DNA of 39,340 nt from Bacteroidaceae bacterium. GTDB lineage: Bacteria; Bacteroidota; Bacteroidia; Bacteroidales; Bacteroidaceae. Numbering within the stretch: the stretch's first letter is position 1; each line of letters opens with the position of its first letter. Made by a program: the position numbers and the translations under genes. Below, in pieces: positions 25,380 to 33,844 of the stretch. The notes under the pieces were generated by a model. It did no database searches. It was not told where the DNA came from and was given only the letters and a program-made list of their open reading frames with translations. The stretch lies in NCBI GenBank assembly GCA_017420875.1, contig JAFQNW010000027.1:1-39340 (forward strand). The letters are read 5' to 3'.

Positions 25380-28016
25380 TTAGAATACTGTACGTATCAT
25401 CAAACGGATACCCCACTTGTTTGCCGTCGGCAGATGGTTGTAGTTCAAACGACGAACGTACTCTACATGCAACAATTTAAAGATATTGTGGATACCTACA
25501 TGTGCTTCAAAATAAGGCTTCTTAGGATCCAGCACATGAGTGGTATAGTCGTATACCCCATTTGCACGGTAAGTTCCCGGGAACTTCATCAACACATCAT
25601 CGTTCCGGTTCTGTTCCAAGAACGGATTGTTCTTATCGGTCAGTTCTCCCCAGAGACACTTGATACCAATAAATTCACGCCACTTCAACTTCTTCAGCAA
25701 CGGGATACGATTGAACAACTTGCCTTGCATGTTCCATGAAATGTCCAATGAGCCATAACGGTCGTTCAAGAATTCCATGTTGTTAATCAAGTTGAACGTT
25801 CCATCCTGAATGATGTACGACAAGTTAGCGGCCGGCATAATCAGCAACGGGAACGGAACCTTATTCCATTGGATACCACCCTTCAAATAAGTATCGATGT
25901 TACCCCAAGAGCCAAGCCACAAACGCTTGTAGGCACCGGCTTCCGTGAAATTATACTTGTATTCCGAACCCAAGATACCATTGATACCAAATGTATGCGA
26001 TAACGAGAACACCGGAGCATCCAGGTTAATAGGCAAACGTCTCTGCTTGGTATTGACAAACGTTTCGCCCGGAGCATAGCGTACCCCCAAGGTAGCCTCA
26101 ACCACCGTGATATCCTTTTTATTATAAGGTGTACGGATAAACTCTTCTCCGGTAATGGTTCCATTCGCAATGGCTTGTTGCAATTGCGATTCTCCCTGCA
26201 TGGTACGGTAGAACAACTTACCACAAGGTTCGTAATTGGCATGACGCAACATGGCGTGTGTCTTCAAGCCATTTTCGCGTTCGTGTTCATAATTGATGGT
26301 AAACTTACGTTCGTAGTTGTACTGGGTAACGGTTGTCCACTTCATCGAGGTAAACATGTTATCCTTATCGGTATTGATGAATTTGTCCGAAGGCAACATG
26401 TTATCATACTGATAAGAAACCGCGAGGGCATGTTTCGGGAATTCGCGTGCCAAATATCCTTTCTTGTCGAAAGAGTATTCCACCTGTCCCAAATACTTCA
26501 TCTTTTCGTCTCTGAAACCATAAGCCACATACCCCTTGAAGAACCAGTTCGGGTTCAGGTTGGCTGTAGTCTGTGCCGACGCTCTCAAACGAAGCCCGTC
26601 AATGTAGTTGCTGGTCACCATGGTGTTGATCGGACCGATATCCACCTTGCTCGGATGATCCTTTGTACCTGTTTCCACAAAGTTTTCAATCAAGGCTTTC
26701 AAGCCGAACAGAATGTACTTGAATCCTTTTATCTTGGCCAGGTTGTCCACAAATCCGCTCATGTTACTTTCCGACTCAGTCAGCTCCGTAGCACGATAAC
26801 GGTTCCAGAACTCATCGTTACGCATCATGGCATTCACATCCTTGATTTCCTTTCCTTTTTTCTTGAAGAAACGTTCAGGAACTTCCAGGAAGCTATAGTC
26901 TGAGTTATGCGTGATTCTTCGCACCATGAAATGTCCGCCAAAGAAATTCAGTTCGCACAACATGTCGTCCGTCTGTTGCACCCATTCCCCTGAAGGCAAG
27001 GCACCGAACTGTTGCAGAATCTGCATGTTTTCCACAAAGTTCACATCCGTCTTCTTTGGCAGGTTCAGCACACATTGCTTCAAGCGGTAGGTAGAGTCCG
27101 CCATGATATACAAATGACCGGTAAACCCAAAGTCCTGCGAATTGTTCGGAACGAAGCTCAAGTGGAAACATTTGTCCTGCTCCACATAAGTGGTATCCAT
27201 GATATAATAACGGTAGAATCCGATACCGTTGTCCGAGATAGGACTATCAAATGGATATTGCAACAAACGGACCCGATCCTCGTACACGTTGACATTCTGG
27301 AAGACATCCTTCAGAACGGTTGTCAACATATCCCCCGTGTTGAACAGTTCGTTCACCCCGGTAGAGTTAATCCCCTTGATGATGTTCTTTTCACTTTCCG
27401 GCTTTTTGCGGAAGATGGTCTGTGTCAAGGTTTCGTCTACCGACAACGGAAGGATGTTCTTGTCAATCTCCTTGCAATATTCCACCTGTTCACGGAAGAA
27501 AGGATATTGCTTGAACAATTTGGATTCACGCAACGAGTCGGCCGTGATGTTATTCAGAGCCAACGTCAATTTCTGATAAATGTTATAGCTATAATAATCC
27601 TTCTGCTTCAGGTCGTCCAGTTCCTTGCTGGCCACCACCTTCTTCATCAATTCTACCGCCGGATTATTCTTACGGGAATATTTTTCACGCTTCGGGCGTA
27701 CCACCACTTCATCCAGCGTGTGGTCCATCACCTTCATCGTTACCGTCAGATACTCTGTCTTTGCATTAATAGGCACCACTTCAGTGGTATATCCTACAGA
27801 AGAGAAGGTCAACGCCTTCCATTCCACCATCTTATCAACCTTGAATCGTCCTTCAATATCGGTAATACCACCTACCCCTTTTCCTTCATAATACACATTC
27901 ACGAAAGGAAGAGGTTCGCCGGTATCTGCATCTTTTACAATACCCTGAATTTGTGCAAATGTTTGCACCATACAAGCAAAGCACAAAAGTCCAATAAGGA
28001 AAACCTTTTTTAACAT
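25380..28016 (-). CDS. DUF5686 outer-membrane protein with a carboxypeptidase-regulatory-like domain
   Basis: 878-residue exported protein. After a signal peptide (MLKKVFLIGLLCFACMVQTFA) comes a CarboxypepD_reg-like beta-sandwich at about 22-100 (IQGIVKDADTGEPLPFVNVY, GGITDIEGRFKV), the same module that starts SusC-type receptors. The rest matches the DUF5686 family of Bacteroidota, with many amphipathic strands and a C-terminus ending in F (LMIRTVF), as expected for an outer-membrane barrel. It is not a SusC: there is no plug/TonB box arrangement and no SusD gene nearby. Function is unknown. It shares a transcript with the FucP-like gene if the 23-base gap carries no terminator, and none is seen. 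Confidence 0.85.
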   Translation of the reverse strand: MLKKVFLIGLLCFACMVQTFAQIQGIVKDADTGEPLPFVNVYYEGKGVGGITDIEGRFKVDKMVEWKALTFSSVGYTTEVVPINAKTEYLTVTMKVMDHTLDEVVVRPKREKYSRKNNPAVELMKKVVASKELDDLKQKDYYSYNIYQKLTLALNNITADSLRESKLFKQYPFFREQVEYCKEIDKNILPLSVDETLTQTIFRKKPESEKNIIKGINSTGVNELFNTGDMLTTVLKDVFQNVNVYEDRVRLLQYPFDSPISDNGIGFYRYYIMDTTYVEQDKCFHLSFVPNNSQDFGFTGHLYIMADSTYRLKQCVLNLPKKTDVNFVENMQILQQFGALPSGEWVQQTDDMLCELNFFGGHFMVRRITHNSDYSFLEVPERFFKKKGKEIKDVNAMMRNDEFWNRYRATELTESESNMSGFVDNLAKIKGFKYILFGLKALIENFVETGTKDHPSKVDIGPINTMVTSNYIDGLRLRASAQTTANLNPNWFFKGYVAYGFRDEKMKYLGQVEYSFDKKGYLAREFPKHALAVSYQYDNMLPSDKFINTDKDNMFTSMKWTTVTQYNYERKFTINYEHERENGLKTHAMLRHANYEPCGKLFYRTMQGESQLQQAIANGTITGEEFIRTPYNKKDITVVEATLGVRYAPGETFVNTKQRRLPINLDAPVFSLSHTFGINGILGSEYKYNFTEAGAYKRLWLGSWGNIDTYLKGGIQWNKVPFPLLIMPAANLSYIIQDGTFNLINNMEFLNDRYGSLDISWNMQGKLFNRIPLLKKLKWREFIGIKCLWGELTDKNNPFLEQNRNDDVLMKFPGTYRANGVYDYTTHVLDPKKPYFEAHVGIHNIFKLLHVEYVRRLNYNHLPTANKWGIRLMIRTVF

Positions 28017-28054
28017 ATAAAATATTTCAATAAAAAACTGTTACCCACAGGGTA

Positions 28055-28085
28055 CAAAATTACAAAATGTCTACCAATCTCACAA
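28055..28085 (-). promoter_or_regulatory. Promoter of the DUF5686 gene
   Basis: On the minus strand TTG (28083-28085), a 20-base spacer, then TAATTTTG (28055-28062), 38 bases before the start codon. Confidence 0.6.
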
Positions 28086-28253
28086 AACAGCACCGATATA
28101 CAGAAGTAAAAAAGAACATTTTTTTCAACTTCGCGAACACTTTTCACATATATTCACGACCTACACGCCCAATTTCCCCTTTCCCTTCAGTTCAAATTTG
28201 CTCTAAAACAGGCAAATAACTCTCCAAATATTCCTTATTTAAAATATAATTCG

Positions 28254-28261
28254 TAATTTTG
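28254..28261 (+). promoter_or_regulatory. -7 box for the inositol-lipid type cluster
   Basis: TAATTTTG followed by C matches TAnnTTTG, 23 bases before the GTG at 28285 and 32 before the ATG at 28294. It makes an ATG at 28263 (different frame) an unlikely start. Confidence 0.5.
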
Positions 28262-28284
28262 CATGAAATTTATTACAACGTTTC

Positions 28285-28758
28285 GTGAAGAGAATGCCAT
28301 TATATCATCAGTTGATTGCCACAAGCCTTGGAGTTGGTTTTTTCCCATACGGGCCGGGCACTATGGGGGCGATATTCGCTATTATCGTTTGGCTCGTACT
28401 GGCTGCTTTGGTCAGTACTCCTTATTTAATAGCAGTGACTTTAGCCTTGGTAGTGGTGTTCACCCTATTAGGAGCATGGTCTTCTTCTGTATCCGAACGT
28501 TATTGGGGGGAAGACCCTTCCCGGGTAGTCATCGACGAAGTGGTAGGACAATGGATTGTCCTGCTTGCCATGCCTGGCGACTTCCAGTGGTGGCATGTCC
28601 TCATAGCTTTAGCCTTGTTCCGTTTCTTCGACATTGTCAAGCCATTGGGTGTCAGAGCCATGGAAAAGCTGAAAGGCGGATGGGGCATCATGGCCGATGA
28701 TGTCTTGGCCGGCGTATATGGTTTCATCGTATTACACTTATTGCGTATTGTATTATGA
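28285..28758 (+). CDS. pgpA: PgpA-family phosphatase
   Basis: 157-residue inner-membrane phosphatase of the phosphatidylglycerophosphatase A family. Family motifs are GVGFFPYGPGTMGA (about residues 16-29), VIDEVVGQWIVLL (with the acidic DE pair), FRFFDIVKPLGV and GGWGIMADDVLAGVYG. In inositol-lipid clusters of Bacteroides the PgpA homologue is thought to dephosphorylate phosphatidylinositol phosphate rather than phosphatidylglycerol phosphate, and the neighbours here favour that role. The start is either GTG 28285 (MKRMPLYHQ) or ATG 28294 (MPLYHQ); the longer form is given. Its stop overlaps the next start as ATGA. Confidence 0.88.
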   Translation: MKRMPLYHQLIATSLGVGFFPYGPGTMGAIFAIIVWLVLAALVSTPYLIAVTLALVVVFTLLGAWSSSVSERYWGEDPSRVVIDEVVGQWIVLLAMPGDFQWWHVLIALALFRFFDIVKPLGVRAMEKLKGGWGIMADDVLAGVYGFIVLHLLRIVL

Positions 28759-29258
28759 AAAAGTCCCGTAAGCTACAACGAAACCTATACACGTTCCTAC
28801 GGGCACAATTGTCTGCACAGTTTGCTACCTTGACAGACTTTACCCTGACCTACACCTGCTTTCAATGGTTGGGCATCCACTACTTGTTGGCAACCACCAT
28901 CGGCACCAGCATTGGCGGACTCATCAATTGCCTCATCAACTACAAATGGGCTTTCATGACCAAGGATTGCCAATTCAAGTGGGTACTATTCAAATACATC
29001 ATTGTGTGGGGCGGTAGCCTGGCACTCAATGTATTCGGGGTTTTTATCGTATTCGAGATTTTGAAAGACAACGTCCGCGAGTGGGAACTCTTCGACGGAT
29101 TCTATTTGATACTTTCCAAGATATTTGTCTCCTTCATCGTGGCCGTAGGATGGAATTACACCCTCCACCGGTATTTCGTATTCCGCGATGCGAAGGTAAA
29201 GTCTTGGTTCAAAAACCTATTCAATAACAAAGAACAAAACGAACAATATGAATATTAA
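28755..29258 (+). CDS. GtrA-family membrane protein
   Basis: 167-residue inner-membrane protein with four helices, of the GtrA/DPMS family, which is linked to moving polyprenyl-linked sugars across the membrane. The opening [20 protein letters not shown] and the [14 protein letters not shown] loop match GtrA, and [14 protein letters not shown] near the C-terminus is the other hallmark. It overlaps pgpA by 4 bases (ATGA) and overlaps the CDP-alcohol phosphatidyltransferase by 11 bases, so the genes are translationally coupled. In this context it may move an inositol lipid or its sugar-modified form; that is inference. Confidence 0.85.
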   Translation: MKKSRKLQRNLYTFLRAQLSAQFATLTDFTLTYTCFQWLGIHYLLATTIGTSIGGLINCLINYKWAFMTKDCQFKWVLFKYIIVWGGSLALNVFGVFIVFEILKDNVREWELFDGFYLILSKIFVSFIVAVGWNYTLHRYFVFRDAKVKSWFKNLFNNKEQNEQYEY

Positions 29259-29952
29259 AAGTTTTTTCAAAGAGAAAAGGGATTGCCTTCAGCAAGCCAT
29301 CTATTTTGTCATCAATCCCTTGGTACGTGGACTCATTAAAATCGGTTTCACTCCCAACACCGTAACCACCATCGGTTTCTTGGGCAACCTGGTTGCCGCA
29401 GGAATGTTCATATATGCCAGCCAGTTATCTGTCCCTGGTGGACAACCGGCATACGACTGGATAGGCTGGTCGGGAACCGTCATCCTATTGGCTTCGCTCT
29501 TCGACATGCTCGATGGACAAGTGGCCCGTTTAGGCAACATGGCCTCCACTTTCGGTGCCATGTACGACTCGGTGCTCGACCGCTATTGCGAACTGGTAAC
29601 CTTAGGCGGTATCTGTTTCTACTTGAACAATGCAGGTTATCTGACCGGTGCCATCATTACCTTTGCGGCCTTGGTAGGTTCTATCATGGTGAGCTATGTA
29701 CGTGCCCGTGCCGAAGGCTTGGACATCGAGTGTAAGATTGGCTTCATGCAACGCCCCGAACGTGTGGTAGTAACCAGCCTTTCGGCCATCATCTGTGGCA
29801 TCGTGGGTTGCAACGTCGAAAATCCTTCGTTCGACCCCATGCTTATCCTGATTGTCGCCATGGGCATCATCGCCGTGTTTGCCAACCTTACTGCTTATGC
29901 CCGCATCATGCATTGCCGTAAAGAATTAAGCAAAACCAACAAGCAGGCATAA
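29248..29952 (+). CDS. CDP-alcohol phosphatidyltransferase, probable phosphatidylinositol-phosphate synthase
   Basis: 234-residue inner-membrane enzyme that swaps CMP of CDP-diacylglycerol for an alcohol. The full family motif is present: D86, D89, G90, A93, R94, G103, D107 and D111 in the order DxxDGxxARx8GxxxDxxxD. The preceding helix [15 protein letters not shown] is typical. Whether the alcohol is inositol phosphate, inositol or another is not readable from the motif; the AUR1-like gene two bases downstream and the PgpA gene upstream point to inositol phosphate, as in the cluster known from B. thetaiotaomicron. No inositol-phosphate synthase gene lies in this window. Confidence 0.88.
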   Translation: MNIKSFFKEKRDCLQQAIYFVINPLVRGLIKIGFTPNTVTTIGFLGNLVAAGMFIYASQLSVPGGQPAYDWIGWSGTVILLASLFDMLDGQVARLGNMASTFGAMYDSVLDRYCELVTLGGICFYLNNAGYLTGAIITFAALVGSIMVSYVRARAEGLDIECKIGFMQRPERVVVTSLSAIICGIVGCNVENPSFDPMLILIVAMGIIAVFANLTAYARIMHCRKELSKTNKQA

Positions 29953-29953
29953 C

Positions 29954-30892
29954 ATGGCAAAGTTCAAGATTCAACTGCCTCCCCTCCGCGAGGTGATTAC
30001 CTTATTGGTATGTTTGGGATTGTGGCTGGGCATCACCTCCATGTTCGTGGGCTTCCGTCCGGAACATCCGTTGCTGGCTATCCTGATAGCGGCCTTGTTC
30101 TGTCTGCATCCACAAACCAAGAAGTTGGCCATCGCCCTCATGCCGTTCATCGTGTTTGCGGTGTCATACGACTGGATGAACATCTGCCCTAACTACAAGG
30201 TGAACCCCATCGATGTGCAAGATTTGTACGAAGCGGAAAAATCTCTTTTCGGCATTGCTACCACCGGTGGCCTATTGACTCCCAACGAATACTTCGTGCA
30301 ACACAACTGGCCGGTGATGGACTTCTTTGCCGGGGTCTTTTATCTGTGCTGGGTGCCGGTGCCCATCCTGTTCGGGTTAAGCCTTTACTTCATGAACCAG
30401 CGTGCGGTTTACTTGAAGTTTGCCTTGGTATTCCTGTTTGTCAACCTGATAGGTTTCTGCGGCTATTACATTCATCCCGCTGCCCCACCCTGGTATGTCA
30501 TGAAATACGGCTTCGAGCCCATCCTCAACACCCCGGGCGATGTGGCCGGTTTGGGTCGCTTCGATGCCATGACCGGATTGGGCATTTTCGACTTTCTGTA
30601 TTCCCGGAACTCCAACGTGTTTGCCGCCGTACCATCGTTGCACTCCGCCTACATGGTCATTGCCTTCTATTATTCATTGAAGGCAAAGTACCCCAATTGG
30701 CTACGCATTGTGTTCGGCATCATCATGCTGGGCATTTGGTTTACCGCCATCTATTCGGCCCACCATTATGTCATCGACGCCATCCTGGGAGCCGGCTGTG
30801 CTTTGCTCGGCATCTTCCTGTTCGAGCAGGTATTGCTCCGATGGACTCCTTTCCACAAGTTCATCCAGCGGTATATTGAATATATTTCATAA
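29954..30892 (+). CDS. PAP2-family protein resembling AUR1 inositol phosphorylceramide synthase
   Basis: 312-residue inner-membrane protein with about eight hydrophobic segments. Its catalytic motifs follow the AUR1 pattern: FAAVPSLHSAYM with H230, and YSAHHYVIDAILG with H271 and D275, the His-His-Asp triad used by yeast AUR1 to transfer the inositol phosphate head group to ceramide. Another AUR1-like piece is GYYIHPAAPPWYV near residue 170. Bacteroidales make sphingolipids, so inositol phosphorylceramide is a likely product. It is the last gene of the cluster and is followed by a strong terminator. Confidence 0.85.
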   Translation: MAKFKIQLPPLREVITLLVCLGLWLGITSMFVGFRPEHPLLAILIAALFCLHPQTKKLAIALMPFIVFAVSYDWMNICPNYKVNPIDVQDLYEAEKSLFGIATTGGLLTPNEYFVQHNWPVMDFFAGVFYLCWVPVPILFGLSLYFMNQRAVYLKFALVFLFVNLIGFCGYYIHPAAPPWYVMKYGFEPILNTPGDVAGLGRFDAMTGLGIFDFLYSRNSNVFAAVPSLHSAYMVIAFYYSLKAKYPNWLRIVFGIIMLGIWFTAIYSAHHYVIDAILGAGCALLGIFLFEQVLLRWTPFHKFIQRYIEYIS

Positions 30893-30911
30893 CCCACCTT
30901 CACTTTGTCAC

Positions 30912-30967
30912 CATCGTCATTCCAACTGTTTTTCAAAAGGTTGGAGTGACGATGCGTGTTTTTTTCG
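30912..30967 (+). terminator. Terminator of the inositol-lipid type cluster
   Basis: CATCGTCATTCCAAC (30912-30926) pairs with GTTGGAGTGACGATG (30940-30954), a 15-bp stem with one wobble, followed shortly by seven T. It starts about 20 bases after the PAP2 stop codon. Confidence 0.85.
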
Positions 30968-31091
30968 GGAGTGAACTTCCACTATCGTGCTCATTTTCTG
31001 AACATCCCACTCGTGTCATCCTGAGCAACGCGAAGGATCTGTATACACCCACAAGAACATTACCCTCCATCAAGTAACATTCTCCGAAAGT

Positions 31092-31119
31092 AGCAGAAGA
31101 ATTCTCTGTTTCTTCTGCT
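31092..31119. repeat. 10-bp perfect hairpin in the repeat-rich gap
   Basis: AGCAGAAGAA (31092-31101) and TTCTTCTGCT (31110-31119) are exact complements around an 8-base loop. No T-run follows, so a terminator is not supported. Confidence 0.6.
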
Positions 31120-31132
31120 CTAAAAAGCAAAT

Positions 31133-31206
31133 CATAAGTTTTGATTCGTCAATCAAAAGTTTTGTTTCGCAAAACATAAGTTTTGATTCGCGAATCAAAA
31201 CTTATG
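31133..31206. repeat. Tandem palindromic repeats including a 32-bp perfect palindrome
   Basis: CATAAGTTTTGATTCG occurs twice (31133-31148 and 31175-31190). The second copy is directly followed by its exact reverse complement (31191-31206), giving a perfect 32-bp palindrome with no spacer. Between the copies lie AATCAAAAGTTTTG and TTTTGTTTCGCAAAA, themselves palindromic. The unit AGTTTTGATT appears in both orientations across about 75 bases. Confidence 0.85.
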
Positions 31207-31566
31207 ATTAACTTTCTTATGCTGAAGAATCGGAAAAGTGTTCTGCAACAAATGCGGAATGATAGCTGTAAGCAGACAAAAGAATACAAAACAAAGTTAA
31301 ATTCCTGTCACAAATAAGCTCACAGTTGGGCTTTCGTCCGAAACGGTGGAGCGATGCAAAGTGGTGCTTTCGCTAGTTAAGGAAACACGGGGTACGGCCA
31401 AGGTTGTAATTAAAGAGCGTACTTTGTTGGAGTGCTTCTTTATGCGGTAAAGAAAATATTCCAGTGGATGACGAGCAGGAAGTTCACTCCGAAAAACCAC
31501 GGAACGGCACTTTTAGGCATTGAGAATCAAGAAGAATGCCGTTCGTGAAGAAGTGAAGACAAATAA

Positions 31567-31609
31567 AAACAGGTGTATCGAAAAAGCGTTTATTTCGATA
31601 CACCTGTTT
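31567..31609 (-). terminator. Terminator after pdxA
   Basis: A perfect 17-bp stem, AAACAGGTGTATCGAAA (31567-31583) with its complement (31593-31609), around a 9-base loop. A T-rich tail follows on the minus strand, about 20 bases after the pdxA stop. Confidence 0.88.
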
Positions 31610-31630
31610 ATTTAAGAAACTCCTAATAAG

Positions 31631-32722
31631 TTATCCTTCCTGATCCAGCTTCAGCATGTCGCTATCGTCACGACGTTCGTAATATTGCTTACGCAACGGA
31701 CGGGCATGGATTTCTTTCTCAATCAAACGGTTTCGGTAAATATCCATCGCTGCATAGATGGCCTGACGGAACGAGCTTTCTTCGGCAAGACCTTGACCGG
31801 CAATATCATAAGCAGTGCCATGAGCCGGCGAGGTACGCACGATAGGCAAACCGGCCGTGTAGTTCACACCTTCGTCCATAGCCAAAGCCTTGAATGGAGC
31901 CAAACCTTGGTCGTGATACATGGCCAAGATGCCATCGAAATGACAGAAATTACCTGAACCCATAAAGCCATCGGCCGGATAAGGACCGAAACACTGGATG
32001 CCCTTGGCTATCATTTCTTCCATCGCCGGACGGATGATTTCACTTTCTTCCGTGCCAATCAGTCCATTGTCGCCTGCATGAGGGTTCAACGAGAAGACGG
32101 CAATACGAGGATTGTCAATGCCAAAGTCCTGCTTCAACGAGTGATGGAAAATGGCCAACTTTTCCTGAATCAGTTCCTTGGTCAAGGTAGTGGCAATGTC
32201 CTTCACCGGGATGTGTCCGGTGACAAGGGCCATGCGAAGGTCGTCCTTCACCAGAATCATCAAAGCCTTCTTCCCCTCGCCCACACGCTCTTCAATGTAT
32301 TCGGTGTGACCCGGGAACTGGAAGGTTTCTGACTGAATGGTATGCTTATTGATAGGGGCAGTAACCAGTACATCAATCAATCCTTCCTGATAGTCCTCCA
32401 AAGCTCTTTCCAATGCATCCAAAGCGGCCTTTCCGGCTTCTTTGGTTGGCTTGGTCAGTTCCACCTTCAACTCATCGTCGGTACAGTTCAAGATAGAGAG
32501 TCGTTCTTCCTGAGCTTCTTCGGCCGAATTGATGATACTGAAATTGGTCGATATGTCCAACCCTTTCCGATGATAGGCTGCTACCTTGGGCGAGCCATAG
32601 ACTATCGGAGTACAAAGTTCGAGCATGGCAGGATCTGAGAAAGTTTTCAGGATGACCTCATATCCTACTCCGTTGATATCCCCGTGGGTAATACCAACTC
32701 TTATTTTACGGTTGTTTTCCAT
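31631..32722 (-). CDS. pdxA: 4-hydroxythreonine-4-phosphate dehydrogenase
   Basis: 363-residue NAD-dependent enzyme of pyridoxal phosphate synthesis by the DXP-dependent route. GITHGDINGVGYEV at the N-terminus, TAPINKHTIQ, FPGHTEYIEE (metal-binding His), FSLNPHAGDNGLIGTEE, MYHDQGLAPFKAL and RTSPAHGTAYDIAGQG are the conserved stretches, and the three metal histidines lie within them. It is the last gene of a minus-strand operon after rlmN and the DUF4837 gene, with a 46-base gap to the latter. No pdxJ is in the window. Confidence 0.95.
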   Translation of the reverse strand: MENNRKIRVGITHGDINGVGYEVILKTFSDPAMLELCTPIVYGSPKVAAYHRKGLDISTNFSIINSAEEAQEERLSILNCTDDELKVELTKPTKEAGKAALDALERALEDYQEGLIDVLVTAPINKHTIQSETFQFPGHTEYIEERVGEGKKALMILVKDDLRMALVTGHIPVKDIATTLTKELIQEKLAIFHHSLKQDFGIDNPRIAVFSLNPHAGDNGLIGTEESEIIRPAMEEMIAKGIQCFGPYPADGFMGSGNFCHFDGILAMYHDQGLAPFKALAMDEGVNYTAGLPIVRTSPAHGTAYDIAGQGLAEESSFRQAIYAAMDIYRNRLIEKEIHARPLRKQYYERRDDSDMLKLDQEG

Positions 32723-32768
32723 GAATAAATTATCTTATCTATATATTAAATCACTGCTAAGATTCTTC

Positions 32769-33824
32769 TTATTCTTCGATTGTCACTTCCGGCGACACGA
32801 CGATTTCTTCCAACTCCTGGTCTTGTGGCAAGTTCAGGGTATAGAGCGATGCCTCCATCTGGCGAATCAAGTCACGCTTTTGCTTTTCAGGAGCATAGAC
32901 GAAGGCTTCCACCACCACAACACGACCATTCGGACGGTCGACGCGAGCATGCGACACAAACGGGCCTCCCATCATATCGCCCTTCATGTACCAAAGGCCA
33001 CGGGCTTCGAAACCATATTCGCCACGCACCACAATGTCCTTTACATCCACGTAATCGGAATCGGTGGCCATGTACATTCCTTCGCGAGCACCGGGGATAT
33101 TGGCTTCCATTACCGAGTCACGCTTATGGATGAAATACTCTTTCGTAAACGTATTCTTGTCTGTATACGGATAAGAGTAGATGACAAAACTGAGGTCGGA
33201 AGTACCACGTCCGGTAGAGAACCACAAGAAATCTTCACCCTGCTTGTATCTTTCCAAATCATTCGGAATCCACACATCACATCCAAACATGCTTCCCACC
33301 TTGGTGGATGCCAACTCATTGTGTTTCTTCTTCAACAAGGCAATCTGACGGTTCATTTCGGCCTTGGTAAAGAAGTCAATGATTACTTGACCATTCTTCT
33401 GCACAAATTCTTCGAAGCTCTTTTCATCCGGAGCCTGAATGGTCATAATCATTTGCGGTGAGGAATAGCTATCGCGTGAATATTTCAGCTTGGCTTGGGT
33501 ATAGATAGGCTGGATATCCACATCAATAATGTTGCGGAAGATACGGAACCCACGTTCGAAACGGTCTGGGCCAACATTCGAGATACGGAACGAGCGTTCG
33601 GGCTGAGGTAATCCCGGCACATCCTGATCCAACACATTAAACAAGGCACGACCTGCAGGACGTTCCCACATGCCCTTGTCTATCACTACCAACATTTCGT
33701 AAGGTCTACCGCTAGAGACCGGTGTAAAGAGGGATTTACCGCCACCTTTACCATCTCCTCCACAAGAGGACAGTACCAACATCATCAGTACAATGCCCAA
33801 CAGATTGATTGTTTGTCTTTTCAT
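32769..33824 (-). CDS. DUF4837-family lipoprotein
   Basis: 351-residue predicted lipoprotein of Bacteroidota, unknown function. MKRQTINLLGIVLMMLVLSSC gives a signal sequence with lipidation at C21, followed by a glycine-rich linker (GGDGKGGGK). The mature part begins with SSGRPYEMLVVIDKGMWERPAGRALFNVL, the conserved DUF4837 opening, and continues as a mixed alpha/beta fold without catalytic motifs that I recognise. It lies between rlmN (20 bases) and pdxA (46 bases), so the three are probably co-transcribed. The role is probably in the periplasm or outer membrane. Confidence 0.8.
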   Translation of the reverse strand: MKRQTINLLGIVLMMLVLSSCGGDGKGGGKSLFTPVSSGRPYEMLVVIDKGMWERPAGRALFNVLDQDVPGLPQPERSFRISNVGPDRFERGFRIFRNIIDVDIQPIYTQAKLKYSRDSYSSPQMIMTIQAPDEKSFEEFVQKNGQVIIDFFTKAEMNRQIALLKKKHNELASTKVGSMFGCDVWIPNDLERYKQGEDFLWFSTGRGTSDLSFVIYSYPYTDKNTFTKEYFIHKRDSVMEANIPGAREGMYMATDSDYVDVKDIVVRGEYGFEARGLWYMKGDMMGGPFVSHARVDRPNGRVVVVEAFVYAPEKQKRDLIRQMEASLYTLNLPQDQELEEIVVSPEVTIEE

Positions 33825-33844
33825 TTTTCTCTATTTTTTCTTGA

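Larger units (their letters stand above)
30955..31501. repeat. 547-bp non-coding segment bounded by inverted repeats
   Basis: The left arm (30955-30980, CGTG then T-run, then TCGGGAGTGAACTTCC) matches the reverse complement of the right arm (31478-31501, CGTGG then T-run, then TCGGAGTGAACTTCC) except for one or two inserted or changed bases. Inside are a hairpin (31092-31119), tandem palindromes (31133-31206) and a 14-base repeat (31011-31024). A short open frame inside (minus, 31297-31500, 67 codons) begins in the right arm and matches nothing I recognise. The segment may be a non-autonomous element or a mosaic of repeats. The remaining 31502-31566 holds only an 8-bp inverted repeat (31502-31509/31537-31544). 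Confidence 0.5.

Noticed and set aside
27012..28013. 333-codon open frame on the plus strand opposite the DUF5686 gene
   Set aside because: It is antisense to a well-supported gene, rich in His/Leu as shadow frames of Bacteroides genes often are, and has no motif or promoter.
31297..31500. 67-codon minus-strand open frame in the repeat-rich gap
   Set aside because: It would start with GTG inside an inverted-repeat arm, matches no family I know, and lacks a promoter motif. I treat the stretch as non-coding.
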